64,000 nt of DNA from Rhodohalobacter barkolensis (GCF_002834295.1 NZ_PISP01000002.1:434001-498000); one strand, 5' to 3'. Shown: positions 50,468 to 59,395, numbered from the stretch's first letter. Made by a program: numbers and translations. Notes: a model not told the origin generated them from the letters alone.

Positions 50468-53080
50468 ATGGATAGGAAAAGGTGGAAACACACCGAAGCT
50501 GAATTCGATGCATTCATCGATCTTAGTGACAGTGAGAAGCAGAAGCGGTTAGAAACTCTAAGGGAAGAGAATCCGCAGCTCTACAAGGATTTGAAACAAC
50601 TTCTGGAATCTGCTGATGACTCTCAAAACTTCCTTGAAGAGGGGCGGGATCAATATCTCAACAATCTGTTCAAGGATCTGGCAGATGATTCAGCTCCGGA
50701 AACAGAAGAAAACTTCGTGCCCCGAAATGTTGGCAGCTACAAGTTGTTGAAACCGATTGGCAGAGGCGGTATGGGTAATGTTTACCTGGCCGAGCGGGCT
50801 GATGGCTCATTTGAGCGGAAAGTAGCTATTAAGTTAGTTCGAACTGAACTCAACAACAGTGAGGTCAAAAGAAGGTTCAACCGAGAGAAACAGATCCAGG
50901 CGTCGCTTGATCACCCTTCGATTGCACGACTCTATGATGCAAGTACCGATGAATTTGGAGTCCCATTCCTGGTGATGGAATATGTGGATGGCAAACCTAT
51001 CACCTCGTACTCAGAAGAAAATCAGTTATCGGTCAGGCAAAGGATTGAGTTATTTATCTCAGTTTGTCATGCCGTACAGTATGCTCATCAGAACCTGATT
51101 ATACACAGGGACCTGAAACCATCAAATATCCTGGTTAATCCGGATGGTGAATGTAAGCTTCTGGATTTTGGCATTGCAAAACTGCTCGATCAAGATGGGG
51201 AGCTGCCTGAATTAACGCAATCCGGGCATCAATATTTCTCCATGAAATATGCCGCACCTGAGCAGATCCAAAATCGACCGGTTAACACACTGACCGATGT
51301 TTACTCTTTGGGAGTACTACTTTATAAACTGTTAACCGGATCGCTGCCCTATTCAATTACGGAGCAGACCACTTATGGGGACTTTGAGCGAAAAATTTGT
51401 GAAGATCCGGTACCGAAACCGAGTTCTATAGTTCGGGAGTCGAAAGATCAGTTCAGGCAGCTTCAGGGTGATATGGATAATATTATTTTGAAGGCACTTG
51501 AAAAATCGCCCGAGCGCCGATACCCTTCAGCCGAGACGTTGGCTGACGATCTGAAACGCTACCTTGATAACCTGCCGGTATCAGCTCGACCTGCAGGGAT
51601 CATCTACAGATCGCGTAAATTTGTACAGCGTAATAAAATGGTCTCATCTTTTGCAGCTGTACTTCTGTTTACCATAATCTCGGGCTTATACTACCATACC
51701 ACCGAAATAAGTAAAGAACGCGACCGGGCAGAGCTCCAACGCGATCTTGCCGAGCTTGAAACTGCTAAAACAGCAAAGGTCAGTGAGTTTGTGGTGGGAC
51801 TTTTTGAACAGTCCGACCCTTATTCAAGCAGCGATAATGAACTTACCGTAGGCAACCTTCTGGCTCAGGGACGGGAGAGGATTGAAACACTGGATGAAGC
51901 ACCTTTGGTTCAGGCCGAGATGAATATGGTTTTAGCCCGGGTTCACCGTTCACTTGCCGAGCATGAAACTGCTCATCAACTTTCGAATCGAGCCCTGGCA
52001 ATTCTGAATGAACAGGCATCCCCTGATTCAGTCAGCCTTGCCAATGCCTGGACAATGCAAGCCTACACCCTGTCTTCGCTTGGTCGGTATGGTGATGCAG
52101 AAAAGGCTCACCGCAAGGCCTTGGAACTGACCAATCCCGAGAATAAACCGGCAGTTGCAGAGCGTTTGAATAACCTGGGACTGGCAGCATTTTCACTGGG
52201 AAGGATGAGTGAGTCGCAGCGACTGCTGGAGGAGGCACTTGATCTGCGAAGAGCAGAACTACCCGAAAGTGCTGAGCTGGCCTCCTCACTTAATAACCTG
52301 GCTTTGGTACTGGCTGCTCAAGACCGGCGCGAGGAGGCAGAACCCCTCTATCGGGATGCCCTGGAATTGCGACGTTCTGTTCTTGGTGAAGAACATCCCT
52401 CTACCACATATTCAATGACCAATCTGGCAACATTGCTGGAACAAATGAATCGGCTTGAAGAAGCAGAAGCCGGTTACCGGGAAGCGTTACGTCTGCGTCG
52501 CATTATTTTCGATGATGATCACCCTGCAGTTGCCAGTGTACTCTACCAGATTGGCTGGCTGCAGTCTCGCCGCGGACAGCTTCCACAAGCCCGTCTTCAT
52601 CTTGAAGAAGCTCTGGATATCCGCAGCCGGGTTCTCGGCCCTGATCATCCCTCCACAGCGGTGATACTGAATGCTGTTGCAGTTGTAGCACGAGACATGG
52701 GAGAGACGGAACAGGCCGAAGAGTGGTTGAGGCAGGCCTTGTCTATCTACCGTTCGGTTTTTGGTGAGTCTCACCACGATATCGCTTTGGTTATAGCCAA
52801 TTTGGGTCAAACCATGCAGGTTAAAGGAAACTCTGAGGAAGCTGAACGCTTGCTGTTACAGGCATTGGAAATGAATCGTAGAGAACTTGGCAATGAGCAT
52901 CGGCATGTTGCTGATAACCTTCGCAATTTAGCCGAGTTAGAGCTTGAAGAGGGCAATGCGGATCGGGCTGCCGAGTATGCGACTTCTGCTAAAGAAGTTC
53001 TGGATGCGCTAGATCTGGAAGAGGATCATCCGGACCGGCAATTGTTGGAAGATTTGGTACAGCAAATTCGGGAAGTTTGA
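50468..53080 (+). CDS. Membrane Ser/Thr protein kinase with C-terminal TPR repeats (PknB-type)
   Basis: 870 residues. A helical N-terminal segment (1-85) precedes the kinase: IGRGGMGNVYLAER (98-105 glycine loop), VAIKLVR with K122, the catalytic loop HRDLKPSNILV (D215), DFG (233-235) and YAAPEQIQ. A transmembrane helix follows at about 396-413 (SSFAAVLLFTIISGLY), then at least nine 42-residue kinesin-light-chain-like TPRs (ALELRRSVLGEEHPST and similar). The kinase faces the cytoplasm and the TPR domain is predicted outside. Such kinases often sit beside an ECF-type sigma gene; here there is none. Targets unknown. Confidence 0.92.
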   Translation: MDRKRWKHTEAEFDAFIDLSDSEKQKRLETLREENPQLYKDLKQLLESADDSQNFLEEGRDQYLNNLFKDLADDSAPETEENFVPRNVGSYKLLKPIGRGGMGNVYLAERADGSFERKVAIKLVRTELNNSEVKRRFNREKQIQASLDHPSIARLYDASTDEFGVPFLVMEYVDGKPITSYSEENQLSVRQRIELFISVCHAVQYAHQNLIIHRDLKPSNILVNPDGECKLLDFGIAKLLDQDGELPELTQSGHQYFSMKYAAPEQIQNRPVNTLTDVYSLGVLLYKLLTGSLPYSITEQTTYGDFERKICEDPVPKPSSIVRESKDQFRQLQGDMDNIILKALEKSPERRYPSAETLADDLKRYLDNLPVSARPAGIIYRSRKFVQRNKMVSSFAAVLLFTIISGLYYHTTEISKERDRAELQRDLAELETAKTAKVSEFVVGLFEQSDPYSSSDNELTVGNLLAQGRERIETLDEAPLVQAEMNMVLARVHRSLAEHETAHQLSNRALAILNEQASPDSVSLANAWTMQAYTLSSLGRYGDAEKAHRKALELTNPENKPAVAERLNNLGLAAFSLGRMSESQRLLEEALDLRRAELPESAELASSLNNLALVLAAQDRREEAEPLYRDALELRRSVLGEEHPSTTYSMTNLATLLEQMNRLEEAEAGYREALRLRRIIFDDDHPAVASVLYQIGWLQSRRGQLPQARLHLEEALDIRSRVLGPDHPSTAVILNAVAVVARDMGETEQAEEWLRQALSIYRSVFGESHHDIALVIANLGQTMQVKGNSEEAERLLLQALEMNRRELGNEHRHVADNLRNLAELELEEGNADRAAEYATSAKEVLDALDLEEDHPDRQLLEDLVQQIREV

Positions 53081-53201
53081 TTGATAAACGGTTAATATTT
53101 TTCTCCAACATGAATAGATCGGTCATGATTTGTGTTGGGAAATCCGAAACTTGCTGTCAGTACCTTGTAAAACCGGAATCCCTTTACCCAAATAACAGAT
53201 T

Positions 53202-53618
53202 ATGATTAAAAAACTTACTTCCGCCCGTCTAGATGAATTTGTAAACCCGGATGTTGCCATATTGATTCTGCGAATCGGTGCAGCCGCGCTGATTATGACA
53301 CATGGGATTCCAAAACTACTTAGAGTTCTGGAGGGTGATTTTGGCTTTGGTGATCCCATTGGAATTGGTCCAACCGCATCATTGATACTTGTAACATTTG
53401 CTGAGGCAATCTGTGCGGCACTTGTTCTGTTGGGTCTTTTTACACGTGGAGCTTTAATTCCTTTGATAATCAATATGACAGTAGTGGTTTTTATTGCTCA
53501 TGGAGATGATCCATTCAGTGATAAAGAGTTGGGGCTGTTTTTTCTCATCAGTTTTGTCGTTCTTTTTTTGACAGGCCCGGGGAAATATTCTCTTGATAAA
53601 AAGTTATTTGGTAAGTAG
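53202..53618 (+). CDS. DoxX-family membrane protein
   Basis: 138 residues with four transmembrane helices (about 19-38, 58-80, 84-104 and 111-130). The N-terminal ILRIGAAALIMTHGIPKLL and the later FAEAICAALVLLGLFTRGALIPLIINM are typical DoxX text; the family includes thiosulfate:quinone oxidoreductase subunits and many uncharacterised membrane proteins. No redox partner is adjacent. Function here cannot be specified. Confidence 0.87.
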   Translation: MIKKLTSARLDEFVNPDVAILILRIGAAALIMTHGIPKLLRVLEGDFGFGDPIGIGPTASLILVTFAEAICAALVLLGLFTRGALIPLIINMTVVVFIAHGDDPFSDKELGLFFLISFVVLFLTGPGKYSLDKKLFGK

Positions 53619-53671
53619 TAGCTCTTATTCGTGACCTGTTAAGGTGGTAAGTCGCCGGAGATTTTTTAAAA

Positions 53672-54157
53672 ATGAATGTTATTCATCCCATGATTTCTAA
53701 AAAATTCGATAAGAAAGAAGGCGAAGAAATCTTGCTCAGAAGCAATCAACACCCGTCCATTTTTTATGGCGGCTTGGTGTTTTTGATCTATAATATCGCC
53801 GTGACTTTTTCAGGGGAGATGAATATAGCCGGAGTGATTTTTATTGTGGTCGGATTAATTTGGGCATTCGTGGGATTTTTGAAATGGACGTATAAAGAGT
53901 ATGTCCTTACGAATAAGCGATTGGCCATTATTTCCGGGTATTTTTATCTGCAAACAGAGGAGTATCCGTTAAATAAAGTAGATAACGTTAGTTTGTATCA
54001 AAATTGGTTAGATAAACTTTGGGATAAAGGAATCGTTACACTTTTTGGAATTAGTATCCAAACAAGGAGAATCAAGGGACTTAAAAGCGCAGAAAGATTT
54101 AAGGATGCCATTCACAGCCAGCTTTCTGTTGATTCTGAACCTTATTTTTCGTCTTGA
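53672..54157 (+). CDS. PH-domain (bPH2/YdbS-like) membrane protein
   Basis: 161 residues. Two hydrophobic helices (about 33-48 and 52-70) precede a PH-type domain with YVLTNKRLAIISGYFYLQTEEYPLNKVDNV and GIVTLFGISI, the classic bPH2 run of strand, turn, then VSLYQNWLDKL. These small proteins link the bacterial membrane to unknown functions. It precedes the repeat island by about 70 bases. Confidence 0.82.
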   Translation: MNVIHPMISKKFDKKEGEEILLRSNQHPSIFYGGLVFLIYNIAVTFSGEMNIAGVIFIVVGLIWAFVGFLKWTYKEYVLTNKRLAIISGYFYLQTEEYPLNKVDNVSLYQNWLDKLWDKGIVTLFGISIQTRRIKGLKSAERFKDAIHSQLSVDSEPYFSS

Positions 54158-54230
54158 AATTTGAAGACATCTAAATCAGAAAGACGATACCTCAGGAGTC
54201 GCTCTTATCCACCACAGTGATTGGCAAAAC

Positions 54231-54301
54231 AGGAGGCTCCGATGGAGCCGTAAAATTATGGCAATTCCACAATCTACAAACAGGTAACTCCTTCGGAGTT
54301 T
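54231..54301 (+). repeat. Composite palindromic repeat, left copy (R1)
   Basis: It combines two hairpins, GGCTCCGATGGAGCC (54234-54248) and AACTCCTTCGGAGTT (54286-54300), joined by a 37-base linker. The right copy at 55042 is in the same orientation and nearly identical over 72 bases, with one indel and few mismatches. The two copies flank the broken transposase, as REP/BIME units do in other bacteria. Confidence 0.8.
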
Positions 54302-54388
54302 GCTTGATCTCAATACAGTGATGCAGCTGGGGAAAAAGATATTCATCATGTAATTAAACACCATGATTTACAATCGATATCAAAAACT

Positions 54389-54407
54389 GATTCCGTAGGA
54401 GCGACCT
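54389..54407 (+). repeat. Short REP-like palindrome overlapping the transposase stop
   Basis: GATTCCGTAGGAGCGACCT shares the core TCC-GTA-GGA with the hairpins at 55201 and 55253 and ends on the last base of the transposase stop codon. Its two arms differ (GATTCC versus GGAGCG), as if it joined halves of two REP types. Confidence 0.6.
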
Positions 54408-54870
54408 TATTTAAAATCAAACAAATACTCGTTTCTGTAATCCACACCAAATTTGTTCAAAAAACTAAGATATTCATCTTTGAAACTTCTTTTTTTATGA
54501 TGCTGCTCTTGTTGATTGATGTAATTGATGACGGTATTTATTTGTGATTGTGAGAACGAGAACACCCCATACCCTTCTTGCCATTTGAATCTTCCCGTTA
54601 CCCATCTTCTCCTGTTAATAAATTGATTGCTTGCCACTTTAATCTCCTTAACCAATGTTGGTAAAGGTATTGTTGGTTTGTATCCGATAAAGAGATGAGC
54701 ATGATTAGGCATACAGTTGATAGCCAACATTTTTGATCCACGATTTGATATCAAACCTGTAAAGTATTTATGAAGCTCTTCTTTATGTTTTTGTGGGATT
54801 AGGTACTGTCTAAATTGAACAGCAAATATGATATGATATGTAAATATATTTGTGAATATGTATTAGGCAT
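54407..54870 (-). pseudogene. IS200/RAYT-like HUH transposase, frameshifted by an extra CATAT
   Basis: The intact frame would run from ATG 54870 to TAA 54407 and encode 152 residues. Residues MPNTYSQIYLHII are read from the ATG; at the + strand segment about 54823-54840 the opposite strand reads CATATCATATCATATTTG, three copies of CATAT. With two copies the frame continues FAVQFRQYLIPQKHKEELHKYF, with three it shifts and stops soon after. The rest of the protein is intact: AINCMPNHAHLFIGY with the HUH-type HAH, FKWQEGYGVFSFS, and the catalytic-tyrosine region INTVINYINQQEQHH. A gene ending by pentamer slippage is the simplest reading. Confidence 0.85.
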
Positions 54871-55041
54871 CGCGAAGTAATTATAGTTTTTACTTATATG
54901 ATGCCGTATTTACCTGTGCCTTACAGATAAATTTAATATCACTAATGATTCAAAATGAATATTCTGTTTTTAGCAACTTGAAAAATATTGAAAGTATTAC
55001 TCCTTTTGGACGCTCTTTTTCATCACAATAAATTGCAATAG

Positions 55042-55113
55042 AGGAGGCTCCGATGGAGCCGTTAAATTTAAGGCAATTCCACGATCTACAAACAGGTAAC
55101 TCCTTCGGAGTTT
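55042..55113 (+). repeat. Composite palindromic repeat, right copy (R2)
   Basis: It is a 72-base copy of R1 with the same two hairpins and the same linker, including GGCAATTCCAC and GATCTACAAACAGGTAAC. It lies about 170 bases upstream of the transposase start, and R1 about 105 bases beyond its stop. Same orientation as R1. Confidence 0.8.
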
Positions 55114-55200
55114 ATTTTTTGCTGAATGTAGAGTTCAACTTAGTCTTTTGAAATAGCTATACTTGAATTAGAAAAATTCTTTGAAAGGATTTTTAAACCT

Positions 55201-55271
55201 GATTCCGTAGGAATCGCCTGTTTATAGCAACTGTAAACAATATAAATAGATTCGCTCCGTAGGAGCGACCT
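55201..55271 (+). repeat. Two further REP-like hairpins
   Basis: GATTCCGTAGGAATC (55201-55215) and CGCTCCGTAGGAGCG (55253-55267) are perfect palindromes around GTA, 52 bases apart, each followed by GCCT or ACCT. The loop core matches the hairpin at 54389. They sit between the transposase region and the WbqC gene. Confidence 0.7.
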
Positions 55272-55322
55272 AATGGACTTTTTGGCATGGAATATTAAGG
55301 CTTAGAGGTATGCCACAAGGCT

Positions 55323-55991
55323 TTAGACAAGCTCATCAAATATTCTGAAACTTTCCGGGCCGTACTGAAACAACAGATCGTATAGACAGCACCAAGGTTC
55401 AAAACCGTCGAAATGCTGCCGGTACTCAGGATGTGAAAAATTCAAATCACTTCGCTGTTTGCCTTGCCGCTGATAATGACGGGCGTCATGTTCCTGGTAA
55501 TAGATTTCTGCATTCATCCGCTTTGCCAATTTATCCGGATCGGATGAATACTCTTTCATACCACTGGAGAATTTTATTTTGGCCGGGATTTCAAGCTCCA
55601 GAAATTGAAAAAGCCGTTTCCTCAGGAAAAGTGAGTAGTCGAGTAAATACTCGAAATTGTGTCCCGTCTCAATATCGGCCCGTACTTCGGGCTCATAAAA
55701 ATCGTAATAAACACTATTGCTGTAGTTAAACTTGAGCGCCCTCAGCAACGGGTTAATCCAGTCTCTGCTGTGATCAATTCGAGCCTCGTTGATCGGCTTT
55801 TTTTTATCGGTTGTTAAAACAGGTACAGAAATGTAATCTGTCCCCTCCGGTGTGCGAATGAGTGCACGGTGGGTTCGGCCTTTTCGTGACCACTGTTCGC
55901 TGTCCTGATAGACAATGGTATCAACTGCCAGCATAGTGGCCAGGTCATGAAGGTCCGGGATCAGGGTGGGCTGGAGAATGGCCAGTTTCAT
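55323..55991 (-). CDS. WbqC-like family protein
   Basis: 222 residues. LAILQPTLIPDLHDLATMLAVDTIVYQDSEQ and EQWSRKGRTHRALIRTPEG give the WbqC opening (IxQPxYxPWxGYFxxxxxAD-type text with VYxDxxQ), followed by IDHSRDWINPLLRALKFNY and the C-terminal YQEHDARHYQRQG. WbqC proteins occur in O-antigen and modified-peptide loci and are proposed to act on an amino or sugar group; biochemistry is not settled. It starts three bases after the ABC-F stop codon, so both are co-transcribed. Confidence 0.83.
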   Translation of the reverse strand: MKLAILQPTLIPDLHDLATMLAVDTIVYQDSEQWSRKGRTHRALIRTPEGTDYISVPVLTTDKKKPINEARIDHSRDWINPLLRALKFNYSNSVYYDFYEPEVRADIETGHNFEYLLDYSLFLRKRLFQFLELEIPAKIKFSSGMKEYSSDPDKLAKRMNAEIYYQEHDARHYQRQGKQRSDLNFSHPEYRQHFDGFEPWCCLYDLLFQYGPESFRIFDELV

Positions 55992-55994
55992 AGC

Positions 55995-57992
55995 TTAATT
56001 GGCTGAACTGTATTCTTTATCAAAGCTTGTTTCAATATGCTCAATTCGTCCGGCGATCTGTTCCCACTTCTCCATTTTCTCCGCTGATTCTGTTTTAATC
56101 GATTCGTACTCAATGGAAACCTCTTTTACATGATCTTCATCATCATAAAAATTGGGATCAGCCATCGATTTTTCAATTTCTGCTTTTCTCAACTCAATCT
56201 CTTCGATAGAATTTTCAAGCTCTTCGAGCCGTTTTTTCAGAGGTTTTATCTTTTTGGAAAGAGCATTTCGTTTCTCAGCCTCATAACGACGCTGTTCTTT
56301 TCGGCTCATCCCTTCGGTGGGATCTGTTGAAGTTTGATTTTTCTTTTTTGTCTGTGATTTTGCCGATTCATCTTCTGCAGCCCTCTCTTCAGATTTTTTT
56401 TCCAGATAGTAACTCACATCCCCCAGCCAGGTTTTGATATATCCGGGCTGAACTTCGAGCGTTTTATTTACAATCGGGTCCAGGAAATCCCTGTCGTGAG
56501 ACACAATCATCAAGGTGCCTTCGAACTGCTGCAGTGCCTGCTGCAGAATATTTTTCGACTGCATGTCGAGGTGGTTGGTAGGCTCATCAAAAATAAGGAA
56601 ATTACCGCTGTTCAGCAGCATCTTGGCGAGAGCCACACGGCTTTTCTCACCGCCAGAAAGCACGCCTACTTTTTTAAAAACATCGTCGCCCTCAAAAAGG
56701 AAACAGCCAAGAATAGTTCGAAGTTTGGTTTCAGGTTCTCCTGAACCGGCAAGATGCATTTCGTCCAACGCATTATTTTTCGGGTTCAGCTCTTCAGCCT
56801 GATGCTGTGCAAAATAGCCAACGGTTACATTATACCCGACTTCTCGCTTTCCTGAGGTTATAGGCTCTAAACCGGCAAGTATCCGAATCAACGTCGATTT
56901 ACCGGCACCGTTTGGTCCCACTACCGCAATTTTATCACCCCGTTCAATTTCGTAATCAATACCGTCGAATACCGTATTCTCTCCATATTTTTTCACCAGG
57001 TTCTCCAGTTTCAGCACAACCTGACCTGACCGCTGAGGTGATGGGAAACGGAACGTGATTTCGGATTGCTCCTGATCCAGCTCGATTTCTTCCATTTTCT
57101 CGAGCTGCTTGATTCTGCTCTGAACCTGCTTTGCCTTGGTTGCCTTATACCGAAAGCGATCGATAAATTCCTGCGTCTGTTTGATCTCCTTCTGCTGATT
57201 TTCATACTGCTTCTTCAGGAGCTCCTGCTCTTCGGCATATTTCTTTTCGTAAAAGCTGAAATTGCCGGCATAGTCATCCAGATTGCCCCGCCGGAGAGCA
57301 AGTGTTCGTGTTGTTACTGAATCGAGGAAAGCCCTGTCGTGAGAAACAATGATTACTGCTCCGTCATAGTTCTTCAAAAAGGATTCTATCCATTGGAGCG
57401 ACTCAATATCGAGGTGGTTTGTCGGCTCATCCAGTAACAGATAGGTAGGCTTTTTAAGCAGAAGCTTAGCCAGTGCAATTCTCATCAGCCATCCCCCGCT
57501 AAACTCAGTGGTAGACCGGGTAAAGTCTGATTCATTAAATCCAAGCCCCATTAAAACTCGCTCAATCTCTGCGCCTAATGTGTAGGAGCCGGAATGTTCC
57601 ATCTGATACTGCACCTGGCCAAATTCTTCCACTGCTTTTTTGTGGTCGGGGCTATCGGGCTCAAGTGTATCGAGTTTCTGCTGAAGTTCAGTTTGCCGAT
57701 ATCTCAGTTCCAGAATTTCTGTAAATGCGCGTTCAACCTCCTCAAATATGGTCAGGTCGGGATCCGGTTCCACACCATCCTGAGGCAGATAACCTACTGT
57801 GGCAGCATTGCTCATGTTGACGGATCCAGAATCAGCTTCCTGTTCTCCCGCTATGATCTTTAAAAGCGTAGACTTGCCGGCACCATTGGGGCCTACCAAA
57901 CCTATTCGCTCACCGGGATTGATGGTTGTAGAAACACCGTCAAAAAGTGGTCGTTCGCCAAAGTGAAGTGTGATACCGTCAAGTTGAAGCAT
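55995..57992 (-). CDS. ABC-F family ATPase (YdiF/Uup-like)
   Basis: 665 residues, two nucleotide-binding domains and no membrane domain. Walker A GPNGAGKSTLLKII (about 35) and GPNGAGKSTLIRIL (about 350); signatures TEFSGGWLMR and LSGGEKSRVAL; Walker B LLLDEPTNHLD and LIFDEPTNHLD. The ABC-F linker is the charged run FYEKKYAEEQELLKKQYENQ with FIDRFRYKATKAKQVQ. A C-terminal coiled coil (about 590-660: KRLEELENSIEEIELRKAEI) is typical of Uup/YdiF. These proteins act on the ribosome. WbqC follows. Confidence 0.92.
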   Translation of the reverse strand: MLQLDGITLHFGERPLFDGVSTTINPGERIGLVGPNGAGKSTLLKIIAGEQEADSGSVNMSNAATVGYLPQDGVEPDPDLTIFEEVERAFTEILELRYRQTELQQKLDTLEPDSPDHKKAVEEFGQVQYQMEHSGSYTLGAEIERVLMGLGFNESDFTRSTTEFSGGWLMRIALAKLLLKKPTYLLLDEPTNHLDIESLQWIESFLKNYDGAVIIVSHDRAFLDSVTTRTLALRRGNLDDYAGNFSFYEKKYAEEQELLKKQYENQQKEIKQTQEFIDRFRYKATKAKQVQSRIKQLEKMEEIELDQEQSEITFRFPSPQRSGQVVLKLENLVKKYGENTVFDGIDYEIERGDKIAVVGPNGAGKSTLIRILAGLEPITSGKREVGYNVTVGYFAQHQAEELNPKNNALDEMHLAGSGEPETKLRTILGCFLFEGDDVFKKVGVLSGGEKSRVALAKMLLNSGNFLIFDEPTNHLDMQSKNILQQALQQFEGTLMIVSHDRDFLDPIVNKTLEVQPGYIKTWLGDVSYYLEKKSEERAAEDESAKSQTKKKNQTSTDPTEGMSRKEQRRYEAEKRNALSKKIKPLKKRLEELENSIEEIELRKAEIEKSMADPNFYDDEDHVKEVSIEYESIKTESAEKMEKWEQIAGRIEHIETSFDKEYSSAN

Positions 57993-58138
57993 AGAAAATC
58001 TTTGAGATCAAAAACTTAAAAAAGTGAATGCAGGAAAGACTAAATCCAATTTGAACCGGTTTAGGATGTTAGAACTTTCAAAGTTATTTTAAGCCTGAAA
58101 AATACCAATCATTCTGATCTGATTTAAATTATTCTCGT

Positions 58139-59395
58139 ATGAAGATTTTGATACAAATTATTACAGCGCTTTTGATTCTGTTTTTGGTTTCAGCTTGTAA
58201 TAACGGCGAACTTCAACAACCGATTTATGAATACGCAACATCCAGTCCGGCTGATACCGGTGCACGTTATCCATACCTGCAAAAGGATGCTCAGGGGAAA
58301 ATCTACATGAGCTGGATATTAGGTATTGAAGAGGAGATGCATGCCTTGCAATATTCAACATATGATAATGAACGCTGGACACGGCCCCAAAGTGTAAAAG
58401 TGGGAGCAGACTTTTTTATAAACTGGGCAGATTTCCCTTCTGTGGTTGGTTTTGATGGCGATGTAACGGCAGCTCACTGGCTGAAGAAAGTAGAGGGTGG
58501 GCCCTATGCCTATAATGTACAAGTGGCGTTTCCTGAAGAGGAAGGGCTCCGGTGGAGAGATGCAATTACTCCGCACCTGGATGATACAGCTACAGAACAT
58601 GGTTTTGTGACCATAAAGCCTATTTCGGATGATAGAGTGCTGGCAATATGGCTGGATGGCAGAGACACGGAAGGCCGGGCTAATGATGAATATGAAGATA
58701 TGAGTAAGTCGATGACACTTCGCTCTGCAGAAATTACGAGGGATGGAGAAATTACCCGGAGTCGGGAAATTGATGATGCAGTGTGTGACTGCTGTCAGAC
58801 AGATTTGGTGCAGACTGAGAACGGATTTTTAGCGGTTTACAGAAACAGAACCGACGATGAAATCCGTGATATCTATATTTCAAGGTACGATCTGGAAGAC
58901 GGAGTGTGGAGTGAGCCGATGGCCGTCTACGATGATGGCTGGCAAATTGGAGCTTGTCCTGTAAACGGGCCTAAAGCGGTTGCAGATGGTGACCGTGTGG
59001 CGGTGGCTTGGTTTACTATGGAGGATAATGAGTCCCGCACAATGCTGATTCGATCGAGTAATGGAGGACAGACCTTTACCGACCCGATTGAAATTGCAGG
59101 TGATCGATCTATGGGACGAGTAGACCTTGAAATGATCGGTGACGGTACTATTTATGTAAGCTGGATGCGTCATCGTGGAGAGGTTGGCGATGTAATGCTG
59201 ACAGAAGTAACCCCGAATGGCGAACCGAAAGATTCAGTGCTCGTAGGAGTTACATCACCATCACGGAGCAGTGGTTTCCCTCAAATGATAACAACAGATG
59301 ACGGTCTTCTCTTTGCCTGGACTCAAACTCAACCTGTGTACCGGGTGAGAACAGCCATTGTACCTTTCGAGTCGATGCAGGAAGCTCAATTGTAA
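58139..59395 (+). CDS. Sialidase-like beta-propeller lipoprotein with a CxCC motif
   Basis: 418 residues. Signal peptide with lipobox LVSAC (C20). The rest is regular beta-propeller sequence with SxDxGxxF-like blades: ARYPYLQKDAQGKIYMSWI, FPSVVGFDGDVTAAHWL, KPISDDRVLAIWLDGRD, IRSSNGGQTFTDP (Asp-box-like) and GFPQMITTDDGLLFAWTQ. Residues 213-222 read DAVCDCCQTD, with C216, C218 and C219, and a fourth cysteine C273 in GACPVNGP. Classic sialidase arginine-triad residues were not recognised, so it may be a binding rather than a hydrolytic protein. The M19 dipeptidase gene follows after 75 bases. Confidence 0.78.
   Translation: MKILIQIITALLILFLVSACNNGELQQPIYEYATSSPADTGARYPYLQKDAQGKIYMSWILGIEEEMHALQYSTYDNERWTRPQSVKVGADFFINWADFPSVVGFDGDVTAAHWLKKVEGGPYAYNVQVAFPEEEGLRWRDAITPHLDDTATEHGFVTIKPISDDRVLAIWLDGRDTEGRANDEYEDMSKSMTLRSAEITRDGEITRSREIDDAVCDCCQTDLVQTENGFLAVYRNRTDDEIRDIYISRYDLEDGVWSEPMAVYDDGWQIGACPVNGPKAVADGDRVAVAWFTMEDNESRTMLIRSSNGGQTFTDPIEIAGDRSMGRVDLEMIGDGTIYVSWMRHRGEVGDVMLTEVTPNGEPKDSVLVGVTSPSRSSGFPQMITTDDGLLFAWTQTQPVYRVRTAIVPFESMQEAQL

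Noticed and set aside
53105-53138. CCAACA/TGTTGG stem between the kinase and DoxX genes
   Set aside because: The six-base arms are far apart and the inner CATGA/TCATG stem competes for the same bases. Too weak to report as a feature.
54231-55271. The repeat cluster as a CRISPR array
   Set aside because: The copies are few, of several types, unequally spaced and palindromic, without spacers of constant size. No cas gene is near.
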